A stretch of DNA of 64,000 bases from Candidatus Enterococcus testudinis. GTDB lineage: Bacteria > Bacillota > Bacilli > Lactobacillales > Enterococcaceae. Below the pieces are notes generated by a model. That model did not search any database. It worked only from the letters and a program-made list of their open reading frames with translations, and was not told the origin of the DNA. Positions 25,222-34,066 of this stretch are shown piece after piece (position 1 is the stretch's first letter; each line of letters opens with the position of its first letter). The translations under genes and the position numbers were made by a program. The stretch is taken from contig NZ_NGKU01000001.1 in NCBI RefSeq assembly GCF_002140915.1, forward strand, positions 1,868,738 to 1,932,737, given 5' to 3'.

Positions 25222-26096
25222 TCATCATAAGAAATGAAAAGTGCCGGACGCGCTTTCTTCAGTATGAGACAGTCGTAATAATCTAATCCTTTAACGGTGT
25301 CACGGTAGCCACCACGATCTTGCTCAGATGGAACCAAATCAATCGTGTTATATTTCTCGATTGGCTTAGCAACCGTCAAAGGCACCAAAATATAATTTAT
25401 GTGTTTATCTTCTTGAACTTGTAAACGATTTTTCGCCACTTTTTGTATGATGATATTGGTCCCGTCGAGCATCTCAACACGACGATCGATTCCATTGAAC
25501 TGAACTGTGTTGGTCGTAAATGTTTTCGAAACCCCATCGGCATTTTTCAGCGCTTTATAAGCATCGCTTGACATGAACGCCACGAATTGCCCAATGACTT
25601 CAGTATCTGTCATATACAATTCAGCATCATCAAAACTATCCAAAATATTCGATTTAGTGATTGTTTCTTTCACAGTTTTCCCTTGATAAACTTCATCAGA
25701 AGTATCAAATCCAGCTTCAATCAATCGAGCCACAGCTGTTTGATCTTTTTCAGGAATGGTAACCAGACGCGTGTGTTCTTCAACCACATTTCCTACTTGA
25801 TACGCTGCATTTTCCGACTGATCTAAACGATCCATATCGTAGCCCATCCAACGCTCTTTCTCAAGCTTCAAAGTTGTTTTTGTGACTGTAATATTGTTGC
25901 GCTCGTTTTCTTTATTCCGCTTATAATCGGCAGCCGTAAATCCTTGCATCTCATTAACTCGCACTTCGTTGACACCTACAAAATCTGCTTCTGTGATATC
26001 TTTAGCACCTTGTGCTAAAAGTTCCCACACTTGTGATTCTGCTGCAAACTCTTTGTCAATTTTCGCTAAATCTTTACTATCCAAAATTACTGGCAT
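25209..26096 (-). CDS. Major capsid protein
   Basis: 295 aa, of the encapsulin/HK97-like capsid group seen in A118-like phages (DLAKIDKEFAAESQVWELLA; EADFVGVNEVRVNEMQGFT; CLILKKARPALFISYDDPKV). It follows the scaffold gene by 14 bp with a good ribosome site. The zero-frame product ends ...DDPKV; a -1 frameshift just before the stop adds a HeH-like domain, so the virion may hold short and long capsid forms. Confidence 0.9.
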   Translation of the reverse strand: MPVILDSKDLAKIDKEFAAESQVWELLAQGAKDITEADFVGVNEVRVNEMQGFTAADYKRNKENERNNITVTKTTLKLEKERWMGYDMDRLDQSENAAYQVGNVVEEHTRLVTIPEKDQTAVARLIEAGFDTSDEVYQGKTVKETITKSNILDSFDDAELYMTDTEVIGQFVAFMSSDAYKALKNADGVSKTFTTNTVQFNGIDRRVEMLDGTNIIIQKVAKNRLQVQEDKHINYILVPLTVAKPIEKYNTIDLVPSEQDRGGYRDTVKGLDYYDCLILKKARPALFISYDDPKV

Positions 26097-26110
26097 TATA
26101 TTCCACTCTC

Positions 26111-26701
26111 CTAGTCATTTTTTGCTTTTTCGATATTTTCCGCTAGTTTTTCTTTCCAAGTTTTTTCTTTAGGCGGTTCACCGCCACCTGTATTCCCACC
26201 AGCCACAAATTGTTTTTTCTTTGACTCTGTTGATGGATCATTGGATTGAAACAAATAGCCTTCATCCTTTTTCAATGCAGCTACTTTATCATCTAGTCCC
26301 TCAACACCCTTGTCAGTTATTTCCAAATCATCTGCCTTCAACAACGCTTTCACTGCCGTTATGTTCTTTGCCCCAGCTTGTGTTAAAGCCAAATCGATTG
26401 CAGCGTTCTTCCGATCTGCTAACCGTTCAGCGGTCACGTTTTCTAACTGATTTTTATAGTCATCAATTTGCTTTTGCAAATCTTCATTGCCACTGTTCGA
26501 TGCTTTTAACTGCTCAACAAGCGCATTTGCAGCTGCCAAATCCTCATTTGATGTTTTCAACTTTTGAGACTTATCATTAAAATCAGCTTTCGGCACTGCA
26601 TTCTTTGGAAACTCTGACTTTATTTCCTTTGTCGCCCCCTCTAAATCAAACTTTCCATCCTCCCCAACGTGTTTTGATAAAATTTCTTTGATCCATTCCA
26701 T
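26111..26701 (-). CDS. Capsid scaffolding protein (GP20-like)
   Basis: 196 aa, highly charged, coiled coil from about residue 35 to 90 (EDLAAANALVEQLKASNSGN), then helical DRKNAAIDLALTQAGAKN and a Gly-rich C-terminus (VAGGNTGGGEPPKEKTW). This is the phage minor structural GP20/scaffold family, encoded just before the capsid gene. It acts in the procapsid and is later lost. Confidence 0.85.
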   Translation of the reverse strand: MEWIKEILSKHVGEDGKFDLEGATKEIKSEFPKNAVPKADFNDKSQKLKTSNEDLAAANALVEQLKASNSGNEDLQKQIDDYKNQLENVTAERLADRKNAAIDLALTQAGAKNITAVKALLKADDLEITDKGVEGLDDKVAALKKDEGYLFQSNDPSTESKKKQFVAGGNTGGGEPPKEKTWKEKLAENIEKAKND

Positions 26702-26801
26702 AATCCATTCTCCGTTCCTTTTTATTCTGGTTGGTACCAGTTAGAGTGTGAGATATACCGCTCACTCGGTAATTAAACAGTTTAGTGTCGTATTTAGGAC
26801 A

Positions 26802-26829
26802 TAATAAAAAGCCTAGCTATGCTAGACTT
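26802..26829 (-). terminator. Terminator before the scaffold/capsid segment
   Basis: AAGTCTAGC / GCTAGGCTT stem (one G-U) with loop ATA and U5 on the minus strand, at the stop of the amber-interrupted gene. A read-through or new promoter must serve the scaffold gene downstream. Confidence 0.75.
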
Positions 26830-27107
26830 CAGCCTAAAATTTCAAATGTCTTTTTAAAAATATCGGCGTTGCACGGATAAATCTCTCCATTGATTCCTTG
26901 AATAATGTAGTCATCAATATTGGCTAACATGTCACCTTCCAATGTTTTAACGTACAAATCGCCTTGACCTTTGAAGAATAAAACACCATCTTTTTCCGCA
27001 TCTACTGCCTAATCAGGTACATAGTAATTTCCGTCTTGTGTTTTAAAATCGCCATCCCATTGGAAACACTCAATAACAATAGGTTTTTTTCTTGCTTTCA
27101 CAGTCAT
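26829..27107 (-). pseudogene. Phage accessory gene with in-frame amber codon
   Basis: A 92-codon frame starts MTVKARKKPIVIECFQWDG and ends [11 protein letters not shown], matching a common small phage protein (KARKKPvvIEafqW...GEiYPC.pDIF..Tye). Codon 33 is TAG (27009-27011), between YYVPD and AVDAEKDG. Both sides remain good coding sequence, so this is a recent nonsense mutation, a sequence error, or a suppressed stop. Function unknown. Confidence 0.75.
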
Positions 27108-27172
27108 CTTCCTTTTAAAAATAGCCCTAAATCTTCGAATTCATCATATTCATCAAGTTCATCATCATCCAT
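27104..27172 (-). CDS. 22-aa acidic micro-protein
   Basis: Frame MDDDELDEYDEFEDLGLFLK and two more residues, with AAGGAG 7 bp before the ATG. Its stop overlaps the start of the next gene as ATGA and its start overlaps the preceding 37-aa frame, so the three are translationally coupled. It could be a real micro-protein or a coupling leader. Confidence 0.5.
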   Translation of the reverse strand: MDDDELDEYDEFEDLGLFLKGR

Positions 27173-27278
27173 TTTGCTTACTCCTTATATCTGGCGGGTT
27201 TTTTTCATATTTTAGAACCAATCCGATTTTCAGTAACTCTAGCATAAAATCAATGAGAGCAGTATTTCGATTTTCCAT
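27165..27278 (-). CDS. 37-aa hypothetical protein
   Basis: Frame MENRNTALIDFMLELLKIGL onward, amphipathic helix followed by a basic tail, with AAGGAG 8 bp before the ATG. It is the first of three coupled small frames between the candidate immunity gene and the scaffold gene. Confidence 0.55.
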   Translation of the reverse strand: MENRNTALIDFMLELLKIGLVLKYEKNPPDIRSKQNG

Positions 27279-27338
27279 CCAAACATCTCCTTTTTGGGTA
27301 CAAAAATAGCACTTACAACACGAGTTAGTGAGTGCTAA

Positions 27339-27584
27339 TTAAAGTGTTTTCGATTTCTCTACAATTTTTTTTACTTGTTCATAAAAATTACTTGGGTTCA
27401 TTCCCGGTTCAATTTTCTCAGTCTCTTCAGGAAGTATATCGTTCAGGTACAATGTAGCTTCCTTATTTTCAGAGCACATTTCCTCGTAGTGATCAACTAA
27501 ATAATGTTCCAAATCTATAGAAAATTTAAAAAAGTCAATTTCACCGGAAAGGCCCTTTTCAATATATTTGAAAAAATTATTCAT
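27339..27584 (-). CDS. Candidate immunity protein for the MuF toxin domain
   Basis: 81 aa, acidic, all-helical: FFKYIEKGLSGEIDFFKFS, LEHYLVDHYEEMCSENKEA, YLNDILPEETEKIEPGMNPS. The pattern (small helical protein with YLNDILPE.....EPG) resembles immunity proteins paired with prophage and contact-dependent nuclease toxins. It begins 3 bp after the stop of the MuF gene, exactly where an immunity gene for a C-terminal toxin is expected. No direct proof of binding can be read from the sequence. Confidence 0.6.
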   Translation of the reverse strand: MNNFFKYIEKGLSGEIDFFKFSIDLEHYLVDHYEEMCSENKEATLYLNDILPEETEKIEPGMNPSNFYEQVKKIVEKSKTL

Positions 27585-27587
27585 TCA

Positions 27588-29207
27588 TCACAACTCCTTC
27601 CAATCTGCTTTAGGATTTTTTCTAAAAACATAAGTCACAACTTCCGTTTCAGTATCATTTAAGATAAACGTATTTCCATCAAAGTACCAAACCTTGCGCC
27701 CATCAGCTTGTACATAATTGGGCCTTTTATTTAATATAACACTTGCATACTCAACAGTGATATCCGATCTTTGAACAAATCGGCTCAACGCATGACTTGA
27801 AAATTCAAATCCTTGTTTCAGGAATTCATCATATGCCTCACGCGTTTTATTCTTAAACTCAAGTGACCAAGACTTCGATTCAATCTCTCCTAATGTCCTA
27901 GTTCTTCTCTCTAATCGAGCGAATTCTTCACTTTCATTATACTTTATTCTTCGAAAGTCTTCCAACGAATTAGGTAGATTAGAAGCATTTAATTCTGCAA
28001 CTCTTTTATACTCAGATTTATCCTGATCGATTATATTTTGCCAATGCGCTTTATCTGATCCTGAAACAGGCGAATAAACTTGCTCCCTAGAATAATCTCT
28101 GTGAAGCAGCGTCTTATGCTCAGCTATGTATTCCCGTAAAGATGCTTGACGTTTTCGAACAAGTTTTGAAAAATACAGTTCTCCTTCTTTATCTCCAAGT
28201 TCTTTAGCAGCGTTTAAGCGTTTCTTAGCATTTCTAATCGCAACTTCCATCTTTCTTTGCTTCGCAACAATTTCTGCATTATCAATCGCTTCTTTAGCGT
28301 TGTACTTTTTTTCAATTACGATCATTGGATCATAGATTTGGATATACAAACGATGCATGCAGTTAATCCCTTGCGTTCCTGATGGAGTGCCGTATCCATG
28401 ATCGTGTATTGATTTTATGTGTTGTAATTCAGCAGGCGCTTCTGCTGTTGGTACTAAAAGGACCCATCCACCTTGTATATGAGCGCATGCAGGTCTAGCT
28501 GCTGGATGCTCACTCATAATTGCCGTAACAATACCGTGTTCAAGGCCTCTTTTCAGCCTTAAATCATTGAACGTCCTGTGTGTCGTAGTACGCAGCACCA
28601 TTCTGACGTACCTTTCTAAAGACCACTCACGACCACCTTTGTCGATAAACGAGGACATTATACCTCTATCTACCCATTCATATATCCCTTTTCGGAAAGC
28701 TTCTTCAGGCGTGATCAGTCCTGTAGTGACCTTTGCAACAATGTCATTTAAGACTTGCTGATACGCTTTCGATAATGGGTTGTTAGGATAATTTGTATTT
28801 ATTAAAGTTTGATTTACATGATTATCAATTTCAAGCCATTGTTGATTGAAAATAGATTCTAGAGTATCTTCCATACCGTTAACTAAAACACTGCCCGTTT
28901 GTTTGTATACTTGGCCATCAAAATCTTTCACAACCTCGAAGCCCATATCGATAACCAATTTTCTCATTTGTTCATATGAATAGGAACTCGTCTGTTCGAC
29001 AATCTCAGTTATTGTTTTATCATTCAGCATATTCAGCTGATTCATCTTCTCTAGTTTCCATCGTAGCTGAGTGCTTTTGGTCAATAGTGTTCTAGTCGGC
29101 GCATTCAACTGTCTGATCAACATCTTGATTAGTTCATCTTCCAAGGCCATATAAGCATCTTGGATGTATGCAGCTTGTATATCTAATTGTTTCGGAGTTA
29201 TTGACAT
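27588..29207 (-). CDS. MuF-type minor head protein with C-terminal BECR-like nuclease domain
   Basis: 539 aa, versus roughly 350-380 for plain minor capsid 2 proteins. Residues 1-380 are the phage minor head (Phage_min_cap2/MuF) part: IMSEHPAARPACAHIQGGW, INCMHRLYIQIY, KTLLHRDYSREQVY. A linker (NLPNSLEDFRRIKYN) leads to a separate C-terminal domain, residues about 466-539: SSHALSRFVQR, RPNYVQADGRKVWYFDGN, EVVTYVFR. His/Arg followed by short strands suits a BECR-fold (Barnase-EndoU-ColicinE5/D-RelE) RNase or DUF4258-like domain, as in MuF polymorphic toxins. It would be packaged in the head and injected with DNA. The adjacent 81-aa gene may give immunity. Confidence 0.8.
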   Translation of the reverse strand: MSITPKQLDIQAAYIQDAYMALEDELIKMLIRQLNAPTRTLLTKSTQLRWKLEKMNQLNMLNDKTITEIVEQTSSYSYEQMRKLVIDMGFEVVKDFDGQVYKQTGSVLVNGMEDTLESIFNQQWLEIDNHVNQTLINTNYPNNPLSKAYQQVLNDIVAKVTTGLITPEEAFRKGIYEWVDRGIMSSFIDKGGREWSLERYVRMVLRTTTHRTFNDLRLKRGLEHGIVTAIMSEHPAARPACAHIQGGWVLLVPTAEAPAELQHIKSIHDHGYGTPSGTQGINCMHRLYIQIYDPMIVIEKKYNAKEAIDNAEIVAKQRKMEVAIRNAKKRLNAAKELGDKEGELYFSKLVRKRQASLREYIAEHKTLLHRDYSREQVYSPVSGSDKAHWQNIIDQDKSEYKRVAELNASNLPNSLEDFRRIKYNESEEFARLERRTRTLGEIESKSWSLEFKNKTREAYDEFLKQGFEFSSHALSRFVQRSDITVEYASVILNKRPNYVQADGRKVWYFDGNTFILNDTETEVVTYVFRKNPKADWKEL

Positions 29208-29212
29208 CTAAT

Positions 29213-30757
29213 TCACTCCTCAAAATCATCAATCCCAGAATTCGGCATATTTCCCGTTGTTTTTTCAACCTCACCGAGTTGCGCTTCATGATAAACAGTT
29301 TTAGCAGTTTCTTCAGGAATGTTCATTATTTTTGATATGGCCATCCAACCAGGTATTAGACCGGAATCATAAAGATCTGTATAATACTCTGCTTCAGATT
29401 CCTTATTCAAAAAGATTCCATCGTCAAAACTGATACCGATTTCTTCTTTATTAGGTGATTCACCGTTAAATAGAGCTTTTTCACCTGCTAATGAAGATTG
29501 ACCCAATTCGCATACGGCCAAAATTACATCGCGAATAAATTCTTCTAGCTGAGTGATTTGCTGATTTCTAGATTGATAGGTTTGTGAGTTCTCACTAGCT
29601 ACCTCAGTAGCAGTTTTATTGGTAGATTTAACGCCTTGACCATCAAAAATGAAGGTTCCTGTTGATAAACCTACTTCCATTTCTAATAGCCGCAACCTAT
29701 GATTGACCGCCCCGATATACTGTTCCGTTCGAATATCTTTCGTTAAATCTGTCACTTTGAATTGATCGGGATCCGTACCAGGTACGATCACATAATAATC
29801 ATCGTCAGGATCATACGTTAAATTGATTTGTCCTGTTTCTTTGTCAGCTACACCTCGCATCATTGATTCCGGAAACGCTCCTCGCCTTCTCCCTGCATCG
29901 ATTTCATGGTCAAAAGCATCTAATGCTTTATTCAATCGATCAAGCGTTCTCTTGCAGTTGTCAAAAACACCGACTCCAAGCGGTGAATGAGGATTAATAT
30001 TATTAAAACCAGCTGTTCGAAAATAAGCGAATATCGGTCTTTCGATACCGATTCCATGACACGAAGGTTCCAAATTTTCGTACTGTTGCAAAGTTTTGAG
30101 ACTCACTTGGATCCCTAGTACATTCTGTTTTTCACTTTCATACAATTCATTGAATATCCAGTATTCCCCATCGATCCATTCATGAATTTCAAGAAGGGTA
30201 TAGTAATACGTCTTTTTTCCCTCTTGCCGAATAGTTTTGAAAGGAATGGCGCACCCGCTGATTTTATTAGTATTGCTTTCTAGTGGATAAAAAGCATCAG
30301 CTAACGCCCAAGAAAACTCAATCATATTCTTATCCGTATTAACATAAGGTCTGACAGCCAATCCGCCCAATGCCATCGCTGGCTCTAAATATCTGCTTAA
30401 ATTTTTCTTGAAATCATTGTGCTGAAAGACCGATTCAATCCATTCGTTCATACCGCTATTTTTGTTTCTTTTTTTATCGGATTCTTTTCCGATAGTAATT
30501 TCAGCTTGTTCATTAAACATCACTTTAGCGTATTCCTGCGCCACCTTTTTAGCCATATTCACATTAGCCTTCGACTGTTTATCAGAATTACAATTTACAT
30601 AGCCTTTATAGTAAATTAAACTATTCTGGATACGAGCATACTCTGCGCGGTCCATGCCAATCTTTGGATGGTCAAGCACAGTCTGCAACTCTTTCTTTGC
30701 TCCTATAGTCACCGCCCCCTTTCTAAAATATTGTCTAATCCTTTGTATTAGCGACAC
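29213..30757 (-). CDS. Portal protein, A118-like
   Basis: The 514-aa protein forms the dodecameric DNA entry ring. It begins SLIQRIRQYFRKGAVTIG and includes EYARIQNSLIYYKGYVN, AQEYAKVMFNEQAEITIG, and a helical wing/crown toward the C-terminus (YTDLYDSGLIPGWMAISKIM), as in A118/SPP1-like portals. It lies between TerL (15 bp) and the MuF gene (5 bp), the canonical order. Confidence 0.9.
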   Translation of the reverse strand: MSLIQRIRQYFRKGAVTIGAKKELQTVLDHPKIGMDRAEYARIQNSLIYYKGYVNCNSDKQSKANVNMAKKVAQEYAKVMFNEQAEITIGKESDKKRNKNSGMNEWIESVFQHNDFKKNLSRYLEPAMALGGLAVRPYVNTDKNMIEFSWALADAFYPLESNTNKISGCAIPFKTIRQEGKKTYYYTLLEIHEWIDGEYWIFNELYESEKQNVLGIQVSLKTLQQYENLEPSCHGIGIERPIFAYFRTAGFNNINPHSPLGVGVFDNCKRTLDRLNKALDAFDHEIDAGRRRGAFPESMMRGVADKETGQINLTYDPDDDYYVIVPGTDPDQFKVTDLTKDIRTEQYIGAVNHRLRLLEMEVGLSTGTFIFDGQGVKSTNKTATEVASENSQTYQSRNQQITQLEEFIRDVILAVCELGQSSLAGEKALFNGESPNKEEIGISFDDGIFLNKESEAEYYTDLYDSGLIPGWMAISKIMNIPEETAKTVYHEAQLGEVEKTTGNMPNSGIDDFEE

Positions 30758-30772
30758 CTCTACACCTCCTAG

Positions 30773-32068
30773 CTAAAGCACGTATTTCTTAGTAAAGTAG
30801 TTGATCGAATATCGACACTCATCCAGCGAGTGATTGTTTTTGTCAACAGGATATCCGTTATCATTCCGAACGTACATTCCCAACTCTTTTACGTAGTGAT
30901 AATGGTCATATTCAAACTCATGATCATACAAAAAAAAGCGACCCTGTGAAAAGGCGCTTTGCATCCGTTCAATCCCTATTTCAATTTTAGTTCCATTACT
31001 AGATAATTTATCTTTTGAGTTATTATCTGCTTTAGATGTCGTAATGCCGACAATGCGCAGTTCTTCTCGAAGTGATTTACATGCTGGATCCACAAAAAAA
31101 TTTGAATGTTTCGGAAGCCACGACCAAGTTCTATAACACCATTCTTTAAACTGCTTGATTTCTTTGGCATATTCGCTCATAGCTTTTGTAACTCTTGTCT
31201 CAGCTCCGCTGTGATAGTAGTTTGCCATTCTATATAAATAGAACGCCCCATCTTTCCAAGTCACCAAATTTAATGAACAGCTAGTAGCATCGCTTTGTCC
31301 GCCATCAGCGCTAAAAAATACTTCTCTTGGTTCGCCTACTATTTTTTTAGTCATATGATGGTCTTCATTAAACATCGAATAGATTACGCCCTTCGGCATC
31401 ACTCGAACACCTAACCAGTCGCGTTTATAAAAATAGTCAGAGACTTTGCATTCTGCTTCCCATTCCTTTAAAGCCTGATCAGTTAGAATCGGATTGTCGT
31501 GTGGCCGCCAATGACGAAATTTAAACGATTCTGTTTCTACAAAAGGCTTCAGTGTTTCAAGATTCGGATGATTTGGAGCAGGCGGATTCTGTTCAGCTAA
31601 ATGGTACCTGAAACTTGAAGCTTTGGTTCTTCGGAACGCCTCTTCGATAACTGCTTTATTCAGCAGATTGAATTCTAAAAAGGTGACCGTTCCAAATGAC
31701 ATACCAGTGATCGCACCGACAGCATTGACCTTTCCTCCACCTTTATAATATATGCGCTTTTCGCCGTGTGGTAAATTTAGCCACAAATGATCACCATGAT
31801 CATCGTGTCTGATTTCTCCACAACCTGCAAAGATATGTTCTAGGCCATATCCTTCACAGTCCATAAACATCCGATAAGCCTGCTCTTGGTTATAGGCTAG
31901 TACAAGATGGTTGGAGTCGGGATGTCCCGCATAGATCAATGCCATCTTTTGAGCATCTGACATTGTCTTGCCAGAACGAATGGTTCCCTCGTTTAACTCC
32001 ATCCGAATCCCTTTGAGCGATTGAAAAATATTCTCTTGTTGCTTAGTCGATAATTTCAACTGATTCAT
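30773..32068 (-). CDS. terL: Terminase large subunit
   Basis: 431 aa, PBSX/Terminase_6-like. The Walker A motif GTIRSGKT (about 28-35) and the following ATPase strands drive packaging. The nuclease half contains EVFFSADGGQSDATS (first acidic motif, about 230) and FFVDPACKSL (about 320). The start at 32068 follows GAGGAGG; an upstream ATG at 32086 lies inside that ribosome site. It overlaps the small subunit gene by 26 bp. Confidence 0.92.
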   Translation of the reverse strand: MNQLKLSTKQQENIFQSLKGIRMELNEGTIRSGKTMSDAQKMALIYAGHPDSNHLVLAYNQEQAYRMFMDCEGYGLEHIFAGCGEIRHDDHGDHLWLNLPHGEKRIYYKGGGKVNAVGAITGMSFGTVTFLEFNLLNKAVIEEAFRRTKASSFRYHLAEQNPPAPNHPNLETLKPFVETESFKFRHWRPHDNPILTDQALKEWEAECKVSDYFYKRDWLGVRVMPKGVIYSMFNEDHHMTKKIVGEPREVFFSADGGQSDATSCSLNLVTWKDGAFYLYRMANYYHSGAETRVTKAMSEYAKEIKQFKEWCYRTWSWLPKHSNFFVDPACKSLREELRIVGITTSKADNNSKDKLSSNGTKIEIGIERMQSAFSQGRFFLYDHEFEYDHYHYVKELGMYVRNDNGYPVDKNNHSLDECRYSINYFTKKYVL

Positions 32069-32939
32069 CGGAATCAACCTCCTCATCTTCTTCTATTGGA
32101 CCAATAAGCGCTTGTCCAATATCAATGAGGCCTTGAACTTTACTTTGTTCACCTTGTTTGAGGACAAGCTTAGAAGCCTTATGTTCAAGTATCTCTGTCT
32201 CAAAGACCATTTTTTGTTTCTGTACTTCCATCAATGAGACTCGACCATTGGATAGGGACAACTCGTTAAGTTGCTTGATGGATTTTGTCAGCTGATTGCT
32301 GATACGTGTCAGAGCTTCCTCAATAGCAAGAATGTTATCAATCTTTCTGAATTGCTTTCTCGTGATTTGGACGTCTCTGAGAGCCTCACGCTTGACCGTA
32401 ACCACTTTCCCATCGATCACAGTCGGTTCTTTGACTTTTCGCAGCTGTTGCAAACGTTCAATTTCTTCTTCACCTAAATTTTCTTCAGCTGATTTGATGC
32501 GCTGCATCATTCGGCGCTGTCGAATCTTCAACAGCTTGATTTCCTCAGATAAAACAGAAAAAGGATCTTCACTCAAATCTGAGTAAATCTCCCTTTCCTC
32601 ATCAGATAAAAAATCCTCGAATATCGTTTCGTATTCTCCTGTTTTCAAAGCATTCTTGTTTCTCGGAGGCGGCGACGCCCGACTGTTTCCTCGGTTACCT
32701 TTTGCGTTTTGATTACCTGTCGGTGCGCCACCTTTATTTGTAGTACTACAATCATCGTTTGCAGTACTACATTCATCTTTTTGTAGTACTGCATTCCACT
32801 TATCACGAGATTTCCAAGCTGAAATCGTCTTTTCCGGCACGTCTAACTGTTTAGCGATCTCTCTGTTAGTGACTGTACCATTTGATTTTTTAAACAACTC
32901 AAACGCTTTGTCACGTTTGGGATCCCTTTTTCTAGCCAT
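32043..32939 (-). CDS. terS: Terminase small subunit
   Basis: 298 aa. An N-terminal HTH (FELFKKSNGTVTNREIAKQL, DVPEKTISAWKSRDKW; residues 12-47) recognises the packaging site. A basic Gly/Asn segment follows (GGAPTGNQNAKGNRGNSRAS), then long helices for oligomerisation and an acidic C-terminus. This is the XtmA/phBC6A51-like family. It overlaps terL, as usual. Confidence 0.9.
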   Translation of the reverse strand: MARKRDPKRDKAFELFKKSNGTVTNREIAKQLDVPEKTISAWKSRDKWNAVLQKDECSTANDDCSTTNKGGAPTGNQNAKGNRGNSRASPPPRNKNALKTGEYETIFEDFLSDEEREIYSDLSEDPFSVLSEEIKLLKIRQRRMMQRIKSAEENLGEEEIERLQQLRKVKEPTVIDGKVVTVKREALRDVQITRKQFRKIDNILAIEEALTRISNQLTKSIKQLNELSLSNGRVSLMEVQKQKMVFETEILEHKASKLVLKQGEQSKVQGLIDIGQALIGPIEEDEEVDSDESVEIID

Positions 32940-32984
32940 TCATGCACACCACCTCGCAATCAATTTAGGTTGAGTTTTGTTTTC

Positions 32985-33791
32985 TCATTCTCCATTCTTC
33001 GCTTTATCCCATTCAATCTTTAAATACAAACTGATAATAACCGAGAACTGATTTATAGATTTATCATATCCTTCAAGTAGTTTGTCTACTTTCTTCAAAT
33101 TCTTATTGATATGTTCAATTCTCTCTTTTGTATCCTTAAAATCAATTTCACTACCTTTTTTGGGAAAAGAGTTATACCTCATAAGAGTAGATCCATTTTC
33201 AAATACAATTTCTCTATCAGGAATATCTTCAGAAAGATCCTCCAAATGAAATTGCCTTTCTTTCAGAGCTTTTAAAATCCTACGCTTATTACCTATAATG
33301 TTTCTGTAACTATCGTTTCTGAAATTATCGACTAATACATCAACACAACGTCTCAAATACTTGTTTTTTCCTTTGTTATCATCATTCTTTTCTATAATAC
33401 GTTTAGCTTTTTCACTAAACGTAATACCTTCATCTCCAAAAGATACGTCATCAAAAACATCTTCAGTATCATTATAACTAAAGTACAGTTTTAACAATTC
33501 TGAAGCTTCTTCTATTTTTAACCATTGTTCATTGTAGTCAATTTCTTTTTTTTGTAAAGATAATAAGAGAGATATTAAATCTGAAGACTTATGACGCACT
33601 TCATTGATCCATTCTATTCTTGCTTTTGCTTTTAAATTTGCGTCTATTTGTTGTTTTGCTATTTTCCTTTGTGTGTATATATTCATAATTACTCCTGCAA
33701 ACACAAGGACAGCAGAGATAACTGAAACAGTAGCTGAAATAGCTGACCAAACAATCTCACCATTTGAATCATAAAAAATATCTGGTAACAT
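32985..33791 (-). CDS. Hypothetical membrane protein, prophage accessory
   Basis: 268 aa. One strong N-terminal membrane helix (SAISATVSVISAVLVFAGVIM), then a cytosolic, highly charged helical domain starting TQRKIAKQQIDANLKAKARI and EWINEVRHKSSDLISLLLSL. The form is common among prophage accessory genes in Lactobacillales and reminiscent of membrane-bound exclusion or abortive infection effectors, but no known domain is certain. It interrupts the usual late-gene order upstream of terS and is very AT-rich, suggesting later acquisition. Confidence 0.65.
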   Translation of the reverse strand: MLPDIFYDSNGEIVWSAISATVSVISAVLVFAGVIMNIYTQRKIAKQQIDANLKAKARIEWINEVRHKSSDLISLLLSLQKKEIDYNEQWLKIEEASELLKLYFSYNDTEDVFDDVSFGDEGITFSEKAKRIIEKNDDNKGKNKYLRRCVDVLVDNFRNDSYRNIIGNKRRILKALKERQFHLEDLSEDIPDREIVFENGSTLMRYNSFPKKGSEIDFKDTKERIEHINKNLKKVDKLLEGYDKSINQFSVIISLYLKIEWDKAKNGE

Positions 33792-33826
33792 TTTATTACC
33801 TCCGTTAGTTTTGATTTAATTATCTA

Positions 33827-34012
33827 CTAACTATCAATATCTTTCAACATAAGATCTGCCTCAATCAATACTTTCAAGTCACCAATCGAGTTCAGCTTTA
33901 TCTCACCCGATTTTAAGTTGTTCAACCATTTCCCCAACGCTACACGAATTATTTTCTTGTACTCTTCGATGGACTCTTGCTCTTCCAGAGCCTTTTGGAT
34001 CAGGTATTCCAT
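33827..34012 (-). CDS. Small hypothetical phage protein
   Basis: 61 aa, helical and charged (MEYLIQKALEEQESIEEYKK; GDLKVLIEADLMLKDIDS). Small proteins of this kind often precede terminase genes in Gram-positive phages. No function can be given. Confidence 0.6.
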   Translation of the reverse strand: MEYLIQKALEEQESIEEYKKIIRVALGKWLNNLKSGEIKLNSIGDLKVLIEADLMLKDIDS

Positions 34013-34032
34013 TTCTCAATCTTGTGTTCCCA

Positions 34033-34061
34033 TTGTATACGCACCCCGCATTTGATAGAAT
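34033..34061 (+). promoter_or_regulatory. Promoter for the plus-strand RNA
   Basis: TTGTAT (34033-34038) and TAGAAT (34056-34061) with a 17-bp spacer, pointing right, against the surrounding late operon. Transcription would start near 34067. Confidence 0.55.
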
Positions 34062-34066
34062 GCTAA

